In this document: positions 26,159 to 35,953 of the stretch, in pieces | Layout of the letters: each line of letters begins with the position of its first letter | Numbering within the stretch: the stretch's first letter is position 1 | Assembly (NCBI GenBank): GCA_050251815.1 | Contig: JBFWMB010000004.1 | Coordinates: forward strand, 1-64,000 | DNA from: GWE2-40-63 sp050251815 | Lineage (GTDB): Bacteria > Bacteroidota > Bacteroidia > Bacteroidales > SZUA-534 | Direction of reading: 5' to 3' | DNA length: 64,000 nucleotides | Program-made: the position numbers and the translations under genes | Notes under the pieces: model-generated | Told to the model about the DNA's origin: nothing | Databases searched by the model: none | The model's input: only the letters and a program-made list of their open reading frames with translations

Positions 26159-27988
26159 ATGTCTGCTAATTATTCAGAAGACGCGATTAGAACGCTCGAT
26201 TGGAAGGAACACATCCGGCGACGTCCGGGTATGTACATTGGTAAGCTGGGCGATGGTTCGTCGCGCGACGATGGTATTTATATTTTGTTGAAAGAGGTGC
26301 TCGATAACTCCATCGACGAATTTATGATGGGGAACGGAAAGCAGATTGAAATTACGATAAACGAAAACGAAGTGTCGGTGCGCGACCACGGACGGGGAAT
26401 TCCTCTGGGAAAACTGGTCGATGTGGCTTCAAAAATGAATACCGGGGCCAAATACGATTCCAAGGTTTTTAAAAAATCGGTGGGCTTGAATGGGGTGGGT
26501 ATTAAAGCCGTAAACGCTCTTTCGAGCCGTTTCAACATTAAATCGTTTCGCGACGGTCAGGTTAAAGCCGTCGACTTTTCGCGGGGCGAAATCATTACCG
26601 ATTATCCCATCGAAGCAACCACCGAGCCTAACGGGGTATTAACCACCTTTTATCCCGACGAGGAATTGTTTGGCAACTACCGCTATATTGCCGAGTATGT
26701 AATTACACTTTTGCGTAACTACACCTTCCTTAATTCGGGACTTACCATTACGCTGAACGGCGAAAAATATATTTCGCGCAATGGTCTCGTCGATTTACTC
26801 GATGAATACATGAGCGCTCCGGGCCTGTACCCGATAATTCATTTAAAAGATGAAGATATTGAACTGGCCGTAACCCATGGACGTCAGTATGGTGAAGAAT
26901 ATTATTCGTTTGTGAACGGACAGCATACCACCCAGGGAGGAACCCATCTGGTTGCTTTTCGCGAAGCCTATGTTAAAACCATCCGCGAGTTTTATAAAAA
27001 AGATTTCGATCCTTCCGACATTCGTTCGGCTATTTCAGCGGCTATCAGCATTAAAGTTGAGGAACCGGTTTTTGAATCACAGACCAAAACCAAACTGGGC
27101 TCAAAAGATATTGGTCCCAATGGTCCTTCGGTGCGTCAGTTTATTACCGATTTCCTGAAAAAACACCTCGACGATTACCTGCATAAACACGCCGATGTTG
27201 CCGAGATCCTGTTACACCGTATTCAGGAGTCGGAAAAAGAGCGTAAGGCCATTTCAGGAATTCAAAAGCTGGCCCGCGAACGGGCAAAAAAATCGAGTTT
27301 ACACAATAAAAAACTGCGCGATTGCCGTATTCATTACAATTCGAGTCACGACCGCAAACTCGAAACCTCCATTTTTATTACCGAGGGAGACTCGGCCAGT
27401 GGTTCCATTACCAAAAGTCGCGATGTGGACACGCAGGCTGTTTTTAGCCTGAAAGGAAAACCGCTGAACTGTTATGGCTTAACCAAAAAAATTGTTTACG
27501 AGAACGAAGAGTTCAACCTGTTGCAAGCGGCCCTGAATATTGAGGAAGACATGGAGGAATTGCGCTACAACAATGTAATTATCGCTACCGATGCCGACGT
27601 GGACGGCATGCATATTCGCCTGCTGATAATTACTTTCTTTCTGCAGTTTTTCCCCGATTTGATTAAAAACAAACACTTGTATATTCTTCAAACCCCGCTA
27701 TTCAGGGTGCGAAATAAAAAGAAAACCATTTACTGTTATTCCGAAGAAGAACGCGAATCGGCCATAAAGGAATTGGGAACCAATCCCGAAATTACCCGTT
27801 TTAAGGGTTTGGGAGAAATATCGCCCGACGAGTTTGTGCATTTTATCGGAAAAGATATCCGTCTCGATCCGGTAAACATTAAAAAAGGAGATTCAATTAA
27901 TGACCTGCTGGAATTTTATATGGGAAAAAACACCCCCGACAGGCAACAGTTTATTATTGAAAATCTGCGCATTGAGGAGGAACTTTAA
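26159..27988 (+). CDS. parE: DNA topoisomerase IV subunit B
   Basis: ATPase subunit of topoisomerase IV, which unlinks daughter chromosomes. The GHKL ATP site has EVLDNSIDEF (Asn50) and DHGRGIP; the transducer domain follows, then the TOPRIM domain with ITEGDSASGS (about 407) and DADVDGMH (about 481). At 609 residues it has the short form without the GyrB insertion. The parC gene follows after 59 bp in the same direction, which marks the pair as topoisomerase IV rather than gyrase, whose subunits are usually unlinked in this phylum. Confidence 0.95.
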   Translation: MSANYSEDAIRTLDWKEHIRRRPGMYIGKLGDGSSRDDGIYILLKEVLDNSIDEFMMGNGKQIEITINENEVSVRDHGRGIPLGKLVDVASKMNTGAKYDSKVFKKSVGLNGVGIKAVNALSSRFNIKSFRDGQVKAVDFSRGEIITDYPIEATTEPNGVLTTFYPDEELFGNYRYIAEYVITLLRNYTFLNSGLTITLNGEKYISRNGLVDLLDEYMSAPGLYPIIHLKDEDIELAVTHGRQYGEEYYSFVNGQHTTQGGTHLVAFREAYVKTIREFYKKDFDPSDIRSAISAAISIKVEEPVFESQTKTKLGSKDIGPNGPSVRQFITDFLKKHLDDYLHKHADVAEILLHRIQESEKERKAISGIQKLARERAKKSSLHNKKLRDCRIHYNSSHDRKLETSIFITEGDSASGSITKSRDVDTQAVFSLKGKPLNCYGLTKKIVYENEEFNLLQAALNIEEDMEELRYNNVIIATDADVDGMHIRLLIITFFLQFFPDLIKNKHLYILQTPLFRVRNKKKTIYCYSEEERESAIKELGTNPEITRFKGLGEISPDEFVHFIGKDIRLDPVNIKKGDSINDLLEFYMGKNTPDRQQFIIENLRIEEEL

Positions 27989-28047
27989 AAACAGGATTCC
28001 ATAAATTCTGTAACTCAAAAAAAAAGAACGAAGTTAGAAATACACCT

Positions 28048-30699
28048 ATGTCCGAAGAATTAGAACAACAAGGAGCAAAGCCGGGAAACGGGCAATCACA
28101 TAATCCTGAAGAGGTTAAAACCGACAACCTGCAACACATTTCGCACATAAGCGGCATGTATCAAAGCTGGTTCCTCGATTATGCTTCATACGTAATACTG
28201 GAACGCGCCGTACCACACATTAACGATGGCCTAAAGCCGGTGCAGCGCCGTATTTTACACTCCATGAAACGGCTCGACGACGGTCGTTACAACAAGGTGG
28301 CCAACATCATTGGTAACACTATGCAGTTTCATCCGCACGGTGATGCTTCCATTGGCGATGCGCTGGTTCAGCTCGGACAAAAAGACATGCTCATCGATTG
28401 CCAGGGAAACTGGGGAAACATTCATACCGGCGATGGAGCCGCTGCGCCTCGTTATATTGAGGCCCGCCTGACAAAGTTTGCCCTCGATGTAGTATTTAGC
28501 CCAAAAATTACCGAATGGAAGTCGTCGTACGACGGCAGGAATCAGGAACCCGTAACTTTACCTGTTAAATTTCCCCTTTTGCTGGCTCAGGGGGTTGAAG
28601 GAATTGCCGTAGGTCTGGCATCCAAAATTCTTCCGCACAATTTCAATGAATTGATTGATGCCTGTATTGCTCATTTGCAGGGAAAATCGTTTGAGCTGTA
28701 TCCCGATTTTCCAACCGGTGGTCTGGCCGACTGCTCAAAATACAACGACGGCCTGCGGGGAGGAAATGTACGAATACGTTCACGCATCGAAAAACTCGAC
28801 AAAAAAACCCTGGTAATTAAAGATATTCCTTTTGGAAAAAACAGTGGAACCCTTATCGAATCCATCTTAAAAGCCAATGAAAAAGGCAAAATCAAAATCA
28901 AAAAAATTGACGACAATACTGCGGCAAACGTCGAAATTCTGGTGCATTTAACACCCGGTGTTTCACCCGACAAAACCATTGATGCCCTTTATGCATTTAC
29001 CGATTGTGAACTTTCCGTATCACCCAACAGCTGTATAATAGAGGACGACAAACCCCGTTTTATCGGAGTTAGCGAAATTCTGCGTCACAATGCCGATTCC
29101 ACCAAAGAATTCCTTCGACAGGAATTACTGATTCGCCTGGGTGAACTCGAAGAACAGTGGCATATGGCCTCGCTCGAGAAACTCTTTATTGAGGAGCGCA
29201 TCTATAAAGATAAAGCTTACGAAGAAGGTAGCGACTACGAATCGGTTATTGCCCATATCCACAAACGCTTTGAGCCCTTTAAAAAACAATTTGTACGAGA
29301 AATTACCGACGAAGATGTAAAAAAACTCTTCGAGATAAAGATGCGTCGTATCCTGAAATTCTCGACCAAAGAAGCCGAAGATTTATTGCTTCGTTTGGAA
29401 GAAGAAATGGCCGAGGTTAAAAATCACCTGGCCAATATGGTGGAATATGCCATTAACTATTTCCGACAGATAAAGAAAAAATACGGAAAAGGGCGCGAAC
29501 GTAAAACCGAATTGCGCAGTTTTGAAAATATTGAAGCTGCAAAAGTTGTGGTTGCCAACGAAAAATTGTATTGCAACTACCAGGAAGGTTTTATTGGTAT
29601 TGGAGCTTCCATGCGAAAAGAAGAATACGTGTGCGATTGTTCCGACATCGACGATATTATTGTTTTCCGTAAAGACGGAAAATACATCATTACCAAAGCA
29701 TCCGATAAGGTGTTTGTGGGTAAGGACATTCAATACGCCGGCGTGTTTAAACGTAACGATGATCGCACCATTTACAATGTGATTTATCGCGACGGAAAAT
29801 ACGGCCAGACGTACATGAAGCGTTTTCCGGTTAAGGGAATTACCCGCGACAAAGAATACGATGTAACTAAAGGTACCGAAGGTTCGCGCATGCTGTATTT
29901 CAGCGCCAATCCCAACGGTGAGGCCGAAACCATTAAAGTTTACCTGAAACCCAGGCCCAAGCTAAAAAAACTAATCTTTGAACTTAATTTCAGTGAACTG
30001 GCCATAAAAGGACGCCAGAGCATGGGTAACATACTTACCCGCCATCAGGTGCACCGCATTGTACTTAAAGAATCGGGGGTTTCAACCCTGGGCGGCTTAA
30101 AAATATGGTTCGACGATGTGGTTTTCCGGCTCAACACCGACGAACGCGGCCAGTACCTGGGTGAGTTTAAAGGAAATGACAAAATATTGGTGGTTACCAA
30201 AGACGGCCAGTACCACATGACCAATTTTGATATCAGCAACCATTATCCCGATGATATTTTGCGCATCGAGAAATACAAAGGCGGCAAAGTATTCTCAGCC
30301 GTATTTTATGATGGCGAACAGGGATTTTATTACCTGAAACGCTTTGAGTTTGAAGACACCAACAAGTACACCTCGTTTATTGGCGAGCATAAGGATTCAA
30401 AACTGATATTGCTTACCGATGAACGCTGGCCACAAGTGCGATTAACTTTTGGAGGTAAAAACGAAGGCCGCCCCGATGATGTAATCGATGTGGATGATTT
30501 TATTGCAGTTAAAAGCTATAAAGCCCGTGGTAAAAGGCTATCGACTTATGACATTAAAAAAGTGGTCGAAATTGAAGCCTTAAAAAAAGAAGTACCCGAA
30601 CCCGAACCTGAAGATGTCGATATTGAGGATGGCATGGACGAAACAGATGCCGACCTTCACGATGGTGACGGAGAGCAAATGTCGTTGGGTTTCGATTAG
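28048..30699 (+). CDS. parC: DNA topoisomerase IV subunit A
   Basis: DNA-cleaving subunit of topoisomerase IV. The catalytic tyrosine is Tyr136 in AAAPRYIEARL, preceded by the HPHGDASIGDALV region that corresponds to the quinolone-resistance determining segment. Coiled-coil arms, tower and C-terminal pinwheel follow. The last 30 residues are very acidic (EPEPEDVDIEDGMDETDADL), a tail often found in Bacteroidetes ParC. Length 883 is normal. The shikimate kinase gene starts 51 bp downstream. Confidence 0.95.
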   Translation: MSEELEQQGAKPGNGQSHNPEEVKTDNLQHISHISGMYQSWFLDYASYVILERAVPHINDGLKPVQRRILHSMKRLDDGRYNKVANIIGNTMQFHPHGDASIGDALVQLGQKDMLIDCQGNWGNIHTGDGAAAPRYIEARLTKFALDVVFSPKITEWKSSYDGRNQEPVTLPVKFPLLLAQGVEGIAVGLASKILPHNFNELIDACIAHLQGKSFELYPDFPTGGLADCSKYNDGLRGGNVRIRSRIEKLDKKTLVIKDIPFGKNSGTLIESILKANEKGKIKIKKIDDNTAANVEILVHLTPGVSPDKTIDALYAFTDCELSVSPNSCIIEDDKPRFIGVSEILRHNADSTKEFLRQELLIRLGELEEQWHMASLEKLFIEERIYKDKAYEEGSDYESVIAHIHKRFEPFKKQFVREITDEDVKKLFEIKMRRILKFSTKEAEDLLLRLEEEMAEVKNHLANMVEYAINYFRQIKKKYGKGRERKTELRSFENIEAAKVVVANEKLYCNYQEGFIGIGASMRKEEYVCDCSDIDDIIVFRKDGKYIITKASDKVFVGKDIQYAGVFKRNDDRTIYNVIYRDGKYGQTYMKRFPVKGITRDKEYDVTKGTEGSRMLYFSANPNGEAETIKVYLKPRPKLKKLIFELNFSELAIKGRQSMGNILTRHQVHRIVLKESGVSTLGGLKIWFDDVVFRLNTDERGQYLGEFKGNDKILVVTKDGQYHMTNFDISNHYPDDILRIEKYKGGKVFSAVFYDGEQGFYYLKRFEFEDTNKYTSFIGEHKDSKLILLTDERWPQVRLTFGGKNEGRPDDVIDVDDFIAVKSYKARGKRLSTYDIKKVVEIEALKKEVPEPEPEDVDIEDGMDETDADLHDGDGEQMSLGFD

Positions 30700-30750
30700 T
30701 TAAAGGGCTTAAGCCTGTCGGGCTTTGAAAACGGAATAAAAAGAAAGCAA

Positions 30751-31248
30751 ATGCGCATTTATCTGTTGGGATATATGGGGTGTGGAAAGTCGACCATTGG
30801 AAAAAAACTGGCCAAAACACTGGGCTTTCCTTTTATTGACCTCGACGAACAAATTGAACAGCAGGCCGGAAAAACAATTGTTGCTATTTTTGAAGAGGAT
30901 GGCGAAGCCGTTTTTAGAAAAATTGAGCAGCAAGCACTTCACCAAACTTTTGAACTTGAGAATGCAGTAATTGCAACAGGTGGCGGTGCGGCTTGTTATG
31001 CCGACAACATGGATCAGATGCGGGTCAATGGGGTAACTGTTTACATTGAGCTTCCGGCAAAAGCCTTAGCCAATCGACTTAAAAATGCCGCTGAAAAGCG
31101 TCCTCTGCTAAAAAACAAGAACGAAGCAGAACAATTGGCTTTTATTGAAGAAGCCCTACTGGTACGCGAGCCTTATTATCGCAGAGCCTGTGTAATTGTA
31201 AACGGCATCGATTTAAATGTAAAAACGCTGTTGGCAGCTTTAACCTAG
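30751..31248 (+). CDS. aroK: Shikimate kinase
   Basis: Phosphorylates shikimate at the 3-hydroxyl with ATP, the fifth step of the chorismate pathway. The Walker A is GYMGCGKST (7-15), the substrate Asp is in FIDLDEQIE (about 34), FRKIE supplies a substrate Arg and ATGGGAA is the glycine loop; the LID has EKRPLL. At 165 residues it is of normal size. It is the last gene after parE-parC, only 51 bp behind, so it may be co-transcribed; no other aro genes are in the window. Confidence 0.93.
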   Translation: MRIYLLGYMGCGKSTIGKKLAKTLGFPFIDLDEQIEQQAGKTIVAIFEEDGEAVFRKIEQQALHQTFELENAVIATGGGAACYADNMDQMRVNGVTVYIELPAKALANRLKNAAEKRPLLKNKNEAEQLAFIEEALLVREPYYRRACVIVNGIDLNVKTLLAALT

Positions 31249-31343
31249 CCCGGGCAAATGTTACCTGCCTTTTTTTATTCACCCTAAAACCCAGTCATAG
31301 GTTTATTTGTATAACTTAACGTGAAATTTAAAACCTTTATGTC

Positions 31344-31913
31344 GTGAAACGATTGTTTGCCTATTTTCTGCAGGGTTTGCTTTATATTGCACCCATTGCC
31401 GTTACCATTTACATAGTTTACCTGGTTTTTAATGTGGTCGACGGAACCATTCAACAGTTCCTCGAAGCCTTTGTGGGAATTAGGATTCCCGGCCTGGGTA
31501 TAGTAGTACTCTTTATTTTATTGACTTTTTTGGGTTACGTTGGGCAAACCATTATTGCCCGGCCCATAAAAAACCTGTTCAAACAACTGCTCGAAAAAGT
31601 ACCCATCCTAAAAGTAATCTACTCGGCATTTAACGATTTGTTTTCGGCTTTTGCCGGAAAAGAAAAGAAATTTAACCGTCCGGTTTTGGTTAAGGTAAAC
31701 CATATTTCGGAACTGCATAAGCTGGGTTTTGTTACCGAAACCGACTTGTCGCGCCTGGGTCTTAGCGATTTTGTTTCGGTATATTTTCCGCATTCTTATA
31801 ATTTTTCGGGCGAGATGTTTATTGTGCCCTCCAATCAGGTTACCCCGGTTGATATTCCGGCAGCCGATGTAATGAAGTTTACCGTTTCAGGCGGAGTAGC
31901 CGGATGGGATTAA
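31344..31913 (+). CDS. DUF502 membrane protein
   Basis: A 189-residue inner-membrane protein of the DUF502 family. Two hydrophobic helices (about 8-30 and 48-70) precede a soluble domain with ARPIKNLFKQLLEKVPI and FVSVYFPHSYNFSGEM, both typical of the family. Function is not known. The start is GTG 31344, as the ATG five bases upstream is followed at once by a stop. It stands 95 bp after aroK and is followed by the large repeat-rich gap. Confidence 0.88.
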   Translation: MKRLFAYFLQGLLYIAPIAVTIYIVYLVFNVVDGTIQQFLEAFVGIRIPGLGIVVLFILLTFLGYVGQTIIARPIKNLFKQLLEKVPILKVIYSAFNDLFSAFAGKEKKFNRPVLVKVNHISELHKLGFVTETDLSRLGLSDFVSVYFPHSYNFSGEMFIVPSNQVTPVDIPAADVMKFTVSGGVAGWD

Positions 31914-31954
31914 GGATTCAATTTTAGCATTTAGACTTTAGGTACTCGACTGAA

Positions 31955-32081
31955 GACACAAGCCTTAAGGACAGGAAACGATCGTTAGTTTTTGTTTGAG
32001 TTATGAATATTGAGATTTAATTCTGAGTTAAGAATGAAGAATATTGAATGCACCAGCATTCATATCCTGCAAGGAAATTCA
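31955..32081 (+). repeat. Copy 2 of the 127-bp dispersed inverted repeat
   Basis: Exact reverse complement of bases 1-127. On this side it begins GACACAAGCCTTAAGG and ends GCAAGGAAATTCA; after that the sequence differs from anything visible in copy 1, whose matching edge is the start of the window. The copies lie in inverted orientation and enclose about 31.8 kb. Confidence 0.93.
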
Positions 32082-32784
32082 GTTTACAGAATTAAAAAAA
32101 TATCCCCCAACAGCTACACCCTGGTATTTTTAAACAGCTAAACAGTACCAAAAACCTTGTTGAAACAGGCTTAAAAAACAAAACTTATAAATTGCTGAAA
32201 TAAGGCTACTTCTGGAGTTTTTGTGTTTTAATCCGCCGGAGAAATGTATTAATTCTCGAAAATAAGGACTTCACAACCGGCAAATATCGACTTTTTACCG
32301 AGCACAAAGGCTTACTGACTTAGAACAAGGGGTATATTTTCCAGAATCGACCCCCTTTACCAACGAATAAGGGTCAATACTTCAGATTTGCTCCATCATG
32401 CCACAGAATAAGTGCCCTTTTTCAAGAAAAAGGGCATACTTGCGGGTTGTGATCCCCTTTGGCTGGAGTAGAAATGGGTTCTTTTCAGTTAAAAACATGA
32501 GTGCAAAGTATCGGGGGAATTGATAATTGCAAACGGCCAACTCTGGGAATTGAGAACTGGAGGCTGTGTTTGCACCATGCGCATTGCCCATGGTTAATTA
32601 TTCACCGTTCATTACAAGCTGTAGGCTGTAAACTGCCCACTGCAGACTGATTACTGATTACTCATCACTCTTAACTCATTCCTATTTGTTCATTGCCCAT
32701 TGCCCATTGTTAATTGCTACAAAGGTTTAATACCCTCGAAGTGTTTGCTTTACAAAAGGTTTTTCGTTTTATCAAAAAATTGAA

Positions 32785-32792
32785 TACATTTG
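32785..32792 (+). promoter_or_regulatory. -7 promoter element of the caspase gene
   Basis: TACATTTG matches TAnnTTTG and lies 29 bases before ATG 32821. It supports that start over TTG 32794, which would fall next to the -7 box. A TTTTTCG about 20 bases upstream is a weak -33 candidate. Confidence 0.5.
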
Positions 32793-32820
32793 ATTGTTTA
32801 ACCCAAACACGGTCCGACTT

Positions 32821-35076
32821 ATGAAAAAAGCGCTCAACCTGATGATCGTTTTGCTGATGTTTCAGTTTGTTCAAAGCCAGTCACTGAACACCCGTTGGCT
32901 CAATCAGTTAAACCTGGGTGTGGAGGCTTATGCAATAAACGATTATTTTACCGCCTTAAAACATTTTACCGATGCCTCGAACCTGGTTCCCACCGACACT
33001 ACAGCTTACATTTACCTGATCGACTGTGCCTACAAAACACAAAATGCGTCGGTGCTTTTTAAAAGCTTTGATAAACTGATGATATTGGGCCACGAATCGG
33101 CTCGTAACTACTACCTGGCTATTCAGGCCTGTGTCGATATTGAAAAAGACTATCAAAAAGCGGTTCAATACGCCGAAGCGGCCAAACAAAAATTCGGTAA
33201 CAACCCACAAATACGTATGGCCGACATCATGCTCTATTACAAATACGGCGACTTTGAAGCGGCAAAAACCCGCCTCTTGCCCTTTGTGGAACAATTCCCC
33301 AACGACAAGCGTGCGCTAAACCTTCTAATTTCGATAGCTCTCGACATTAAAAAAGATTATTCCGAAGCCATCAGGCTACTTGAACTGGCGCAGCTGCGCT
33401 TCCCCGATGATCCGGAATTTCCTAAAAAGGAAGTCAACATCTACATAGAAACCCAACAAATGGAGGCCGCTGAATTTAAATTCCGAAAACTTATTGAATT
33501 AAATCCCGACGATGCCAAACACTACTACAACCTTTCGCTTATTATGTATAACAAAGGCGATTACGAGCAATCAGTGGCCTTGGCATCAAAAGCCATTGAA
33601 CTGAACCCCGATTTTCTGGAAGCCATCTTCAACGTGGGTACCTTCTACTACCATCGCGGGCTGCAATACAATCAGGCACTTACTAAAATGACTCCCTACC
33701 AATACACCTATCAGGGACAGGGACGCGAGATTGAAGAAGCGGCCAAATCGTACCTCGAAGCGGCCAAACCTTATTTCGAAAAAGCCATTCAGCTTAACAC
33801 CAACGAATTGGGTGCCTTTGAAAACCTGAATACCATAAACGTGCTGCTAAATAATATCGAAGAAACCCGGCAGCTGACTGAGCCCTATTTTACCGATTTA
33901 GAAAACGAAGAAAAACATAAGGTTTACCCCGATTACGAATTATTGGCTTTTGAATTTCTTTACCCCGAACAGCAAAACTACTTAAGCAAAGGACAGCAAG
34001 GTCAATTAAAGGTACAAATCAGCAATACTTCCGGTAAGGAACTCCGGAATTTACAAATCAGGCTTTTTCAACCATTTGTGAATCCCATGTTAAACTTTAA
34101 GCAAAGCTACCCGATTGATTCGTTGGCAGCTAAAAGCGACACCACCCTTTTCATTCCTTTTGAGTACCTGCTGAACAATCCGGCCACAGTGGGCATGGAA
34201 AAAGCCGAAGGCACACTGAATCGTGTTCGCTTCTTTGTTACCGGCCCCGATGAAAAATATACCGATTTAAAAGAGATTGCCCTCAGCATGGGCAAAACAC
34301 AATTGCTGGCATCGGGCAAAACAGCCAACTCGTCGGAGACTATTGATATTGAATTTACTCCCAATGCCCGGGCAAAAAACCTGTTACTGCTTATTGGCAT
34401 AAACGATTACGCTTATTGGCCCAAACTCACCAACGCAGTTAGCGATGCACAACTAGTGAAACAAGTGCTGAAGCAGCAATACGAAGTTGATGCTGAGAAT
34501 GTTTTTGAACTGTACGACAACCATGCCACCAAAAACAACATGATTAATGAGCTGATAAAAATAAAAGGCGAGTTAAGCCCGCAGGATAACCTGATTATTT
34601 ACTATGCCGGGCATGGCGATTACAACCCGCTCACCGACGAGGGGGCCTGGATTCCTTATGATGCCCCATTGAATGCCGAAAATCAATACCTCGACAACAC
34701 CACCCTGCTCAATTTTTTAAATGCTCTCGATACACGGCATACTTTTTTAATTGCCGACGCATGTTTTTCGGGCTCGCTGTTTGTTAACGATGATGAAATG
34801 ACTTATAAACCCAACAACGACAAGATTAAGTCACGTTGGGGATTTACCTCGGGCAACATAGAATACGTTGCCGACGGAGCGCAAGGCGAAGGAAGTCCGT
34901 TTGCCCAATATTTAGTAGAGGCGTTGAAAGAGAATCAACGCGAATACATTGCGGTTACGGAACTCATTTCGTACGTAAAATTTAAAGTGAGGAATTCTGC
35001 GGTGCAAACGCCCATTGGCCGTCCACTAAAAATCAGCGGAAACGAGGGCGGCGAATTCCTTTTATACAGCCGCTAA
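32821..35076 (+). CDS. Exported TPR protein with C-terminal caspase-like (peptidase C14) domain
   Basis: A 751-residue protein with a signal peptide (ends near VQSQ), TPR repeats over about residues 20-360, a beta-rich linker (about 385-490) and a caspase p20-like domain over about 515-740. The catalytic dyad is visible as His in IIYYAGHGDY and Cys in LIADACFSGSLF, so an active Arg/Lys- or Asp-specific cysteine peptidase is expected. Export is unusual for metacaspases but common for TPR-caspases of Bacteroidetes. A small exported protein gene follows after 34 bp and is likely co-transcribed. The start at ATG 32821 fits the promoter and signal peptide. Confidence 0.88.
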   Translation: MKKALNLMIVLLMFQFVQSQSLNTRWLNQLNLGVEAYAINDYFTALKHFTDASNLVPTDTTAYIYLIDCAYKTQNASVLFKSFDKLMILGHESARNYYLAIQACVDIEKDYQKAVQYAEAAKQKFGNNPQIRMADIMLYYKYGDFEAAKTRLLPFVEQFPNDKRALNLLISIALDIKKDYSEAIRLLELAQLRFPDDPEFPKKEVNIYIETQQMEAAEFKFRKLIELNPDDAKHYYNLSLIMYNKGDYEQSVALASKAIELNPDFLEAIFNVGTFYYHRGLQYNQALTKMTPYQYTYQGQGREIEEAAKSYLEAAKPYFEKAIQLNTNELGAFENLNTINVLLNNIEETRQLTEPYFTDLENEEKHKVYPDYELLAFEFLYPEQQNYLSKGQQGQLKVQISNTSGKELRNLQIRLFQPFVNPMLNFKQSYPIDSLAAKSDTTLFIPFEYLLNNPATVGMEKAEGTLNRVRFFVTGPDEKYTDLKEIALSMGKTQLLASGKTANSSETIDIEFTPNARAKNLLLLIGINDYAYWPKLTNAVSDAQLVKQVLKQQYEVDAENVFELYDNHATKNNMINELIKIKGELSPQDNLIIYYAGHGDYNPLTDEGAWIPYDAPLNAENQYLDNTTLLNFLNALDTRHTFLIADACFSGSLFVNDDEMTYKPNNDKIKSRWGFTSGNIEYVADGAQGEGSPFAQYLVEALKENQREYIAVTELISYVKFKVRNSAVQTPIGRPLKISGNEGGEFLLYSR

Positions 35077-35110
35077 GGCTAAGGTTCGGTTTAAATAAAA
35101 AAACAACAAC

Positions 35111-35929
35111 ATGAAATGCTTCATTTTAATTGGGTTAATTCTTTCAGGCACCATAGTCTGGGCCCAAAGCAGTACCTACAACGTAATAAAAGTAAACGGC
35201 GAGATTTTTAATGTAACCCAAAGCCTGCAACTGAGCCAGGGAAACTCGCTCTATGCCCAGGATGAACTAAATTTTAAAAGTAATTCCTTTGCTTATGTTA
35301 TTTCCGATGCGCAAAAAAAATACATGTTGCGCACCCCCAATATTGACTCGGCTGATGGAGATATTTTTGCCAACGCTGAACTGGCGCTCAGCCCCATCAG
35401 GAGCCGGGGGCAATTAAGTACCCGTGCAGCCATGAGCGAAACCGGGGTGAAGGATTTTAAAACCTACCTGGGCATCGATAATTTTAATGTTGTAGGCCCG
35501 GTACTCGAAATCAGAATGGATTCGGGCATGTATCCCTTAAGCAACGAGGATTTTTTTGTGTTCCACTACACCATCAACAACCGAAAGGTGTCGAAAAAAG
35601 TTGCTTTTACCAATCAAACGCTGCGCATTGAACGCGACAAGCTTTTGGTTAGTCAGGGCGATACTCTCAAAAGCGATACCATCCCCAAATTGAGTGTTTA
35701 CAAATACCAACCTGCCACTGAAAGCTCCGAACTGATTACCGAAATCAACCTGTGCTTTATCGATGCCGATGAACTGAAAAAAGAACTGGAAACCATTGTT
35801 CCCGTTGTAAAATCGCAGGGCTTGCCGGTTCATGAAATTAAGGCGTACCTGTTGCAATATGTGTTCGACATTTACGGAAATGTGGAAGAAAGCCAGGTAA
35901 ATCAATTGATTGCCGACATTGAGCTTTAA
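35111..35929 (+). CDS. Exported protein of unknown function, partner of the TPR-caspase
   Basis: A 272-residue protein with a clear signal peptide (ends IVWAQ). I do not recognise the family. The first 60 residues after the signal (NVIKVNGEIFNVTQSLQLSQ and on) have the short-strand pattern of a FecR-like beta fold, a weak resemblance only. The middle is beta-rich, and the last 70 residues are helical. The gene starts 34 bp after the caspase gene, so it may be an activator, substrate or scaffold of it; that is inference from position. Confidence 0.7.
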   Translation: MKCFILIGLILSGTIVWAQSSTYNVIKVNGEIFNVTQSLQLSQGNSLYAQDELNFKSNSFAYVISDAQKKYMLRTPNIDSADGDIFANAELALSPIRSRGQLSTRAAMSETGVKDFKTYLGIDNFNVVGPVLEIRMDSGMYPLSNEDFFVFHYTINNRKVSKKVAFTNQTLRIERDKLLVSQGDTLKSDTIPKLSVYKYQPATESSELITEINLCFIDADELKKELETIVPVVKSQGLPVHEIKAYLLQYVFDIYGNVEESQVNQLIADIEL

Positions 35930-35953
35930 CGTTATGGTTTTTTTTCTGGCTTA

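Larger units (their letters stand above)
31914..32820. other. Gene-free, repeat-rich intergenic region
   Basis: About 900 bp with no gene I can support. It contains the 127-bp repeat copy (31955-32081), a hairpin at 32413-32436 (TGCCCTTTTT with AAAAAGGGCA, loop CAAG), and low-information DNA at 32520-32720 built from short reused words such as ATTGCCCATTGCCCATTG, CTGATTACTGATTACT and CTTAACTCATT. A 69-codon leftward frame at 32382-32591 is made partly of these words and is not counted as a gene. The promoter of the caspase gene lies at the right end. Confidence 0.75.

Noticed and set aside
1..32081. Mobile element bounded by the inverted repeats
   Set aside because: The enclosed 31.8 kb holds housekeeping genes (rpoD, mnmA, lptB, parE, parC) and no transposase or integrase, so it is not a transposon or island.
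32382..32591. 69-codon leftward frame
   Set aside because: Built partly from low-information repeat words, with no recognisable domain or promoter.
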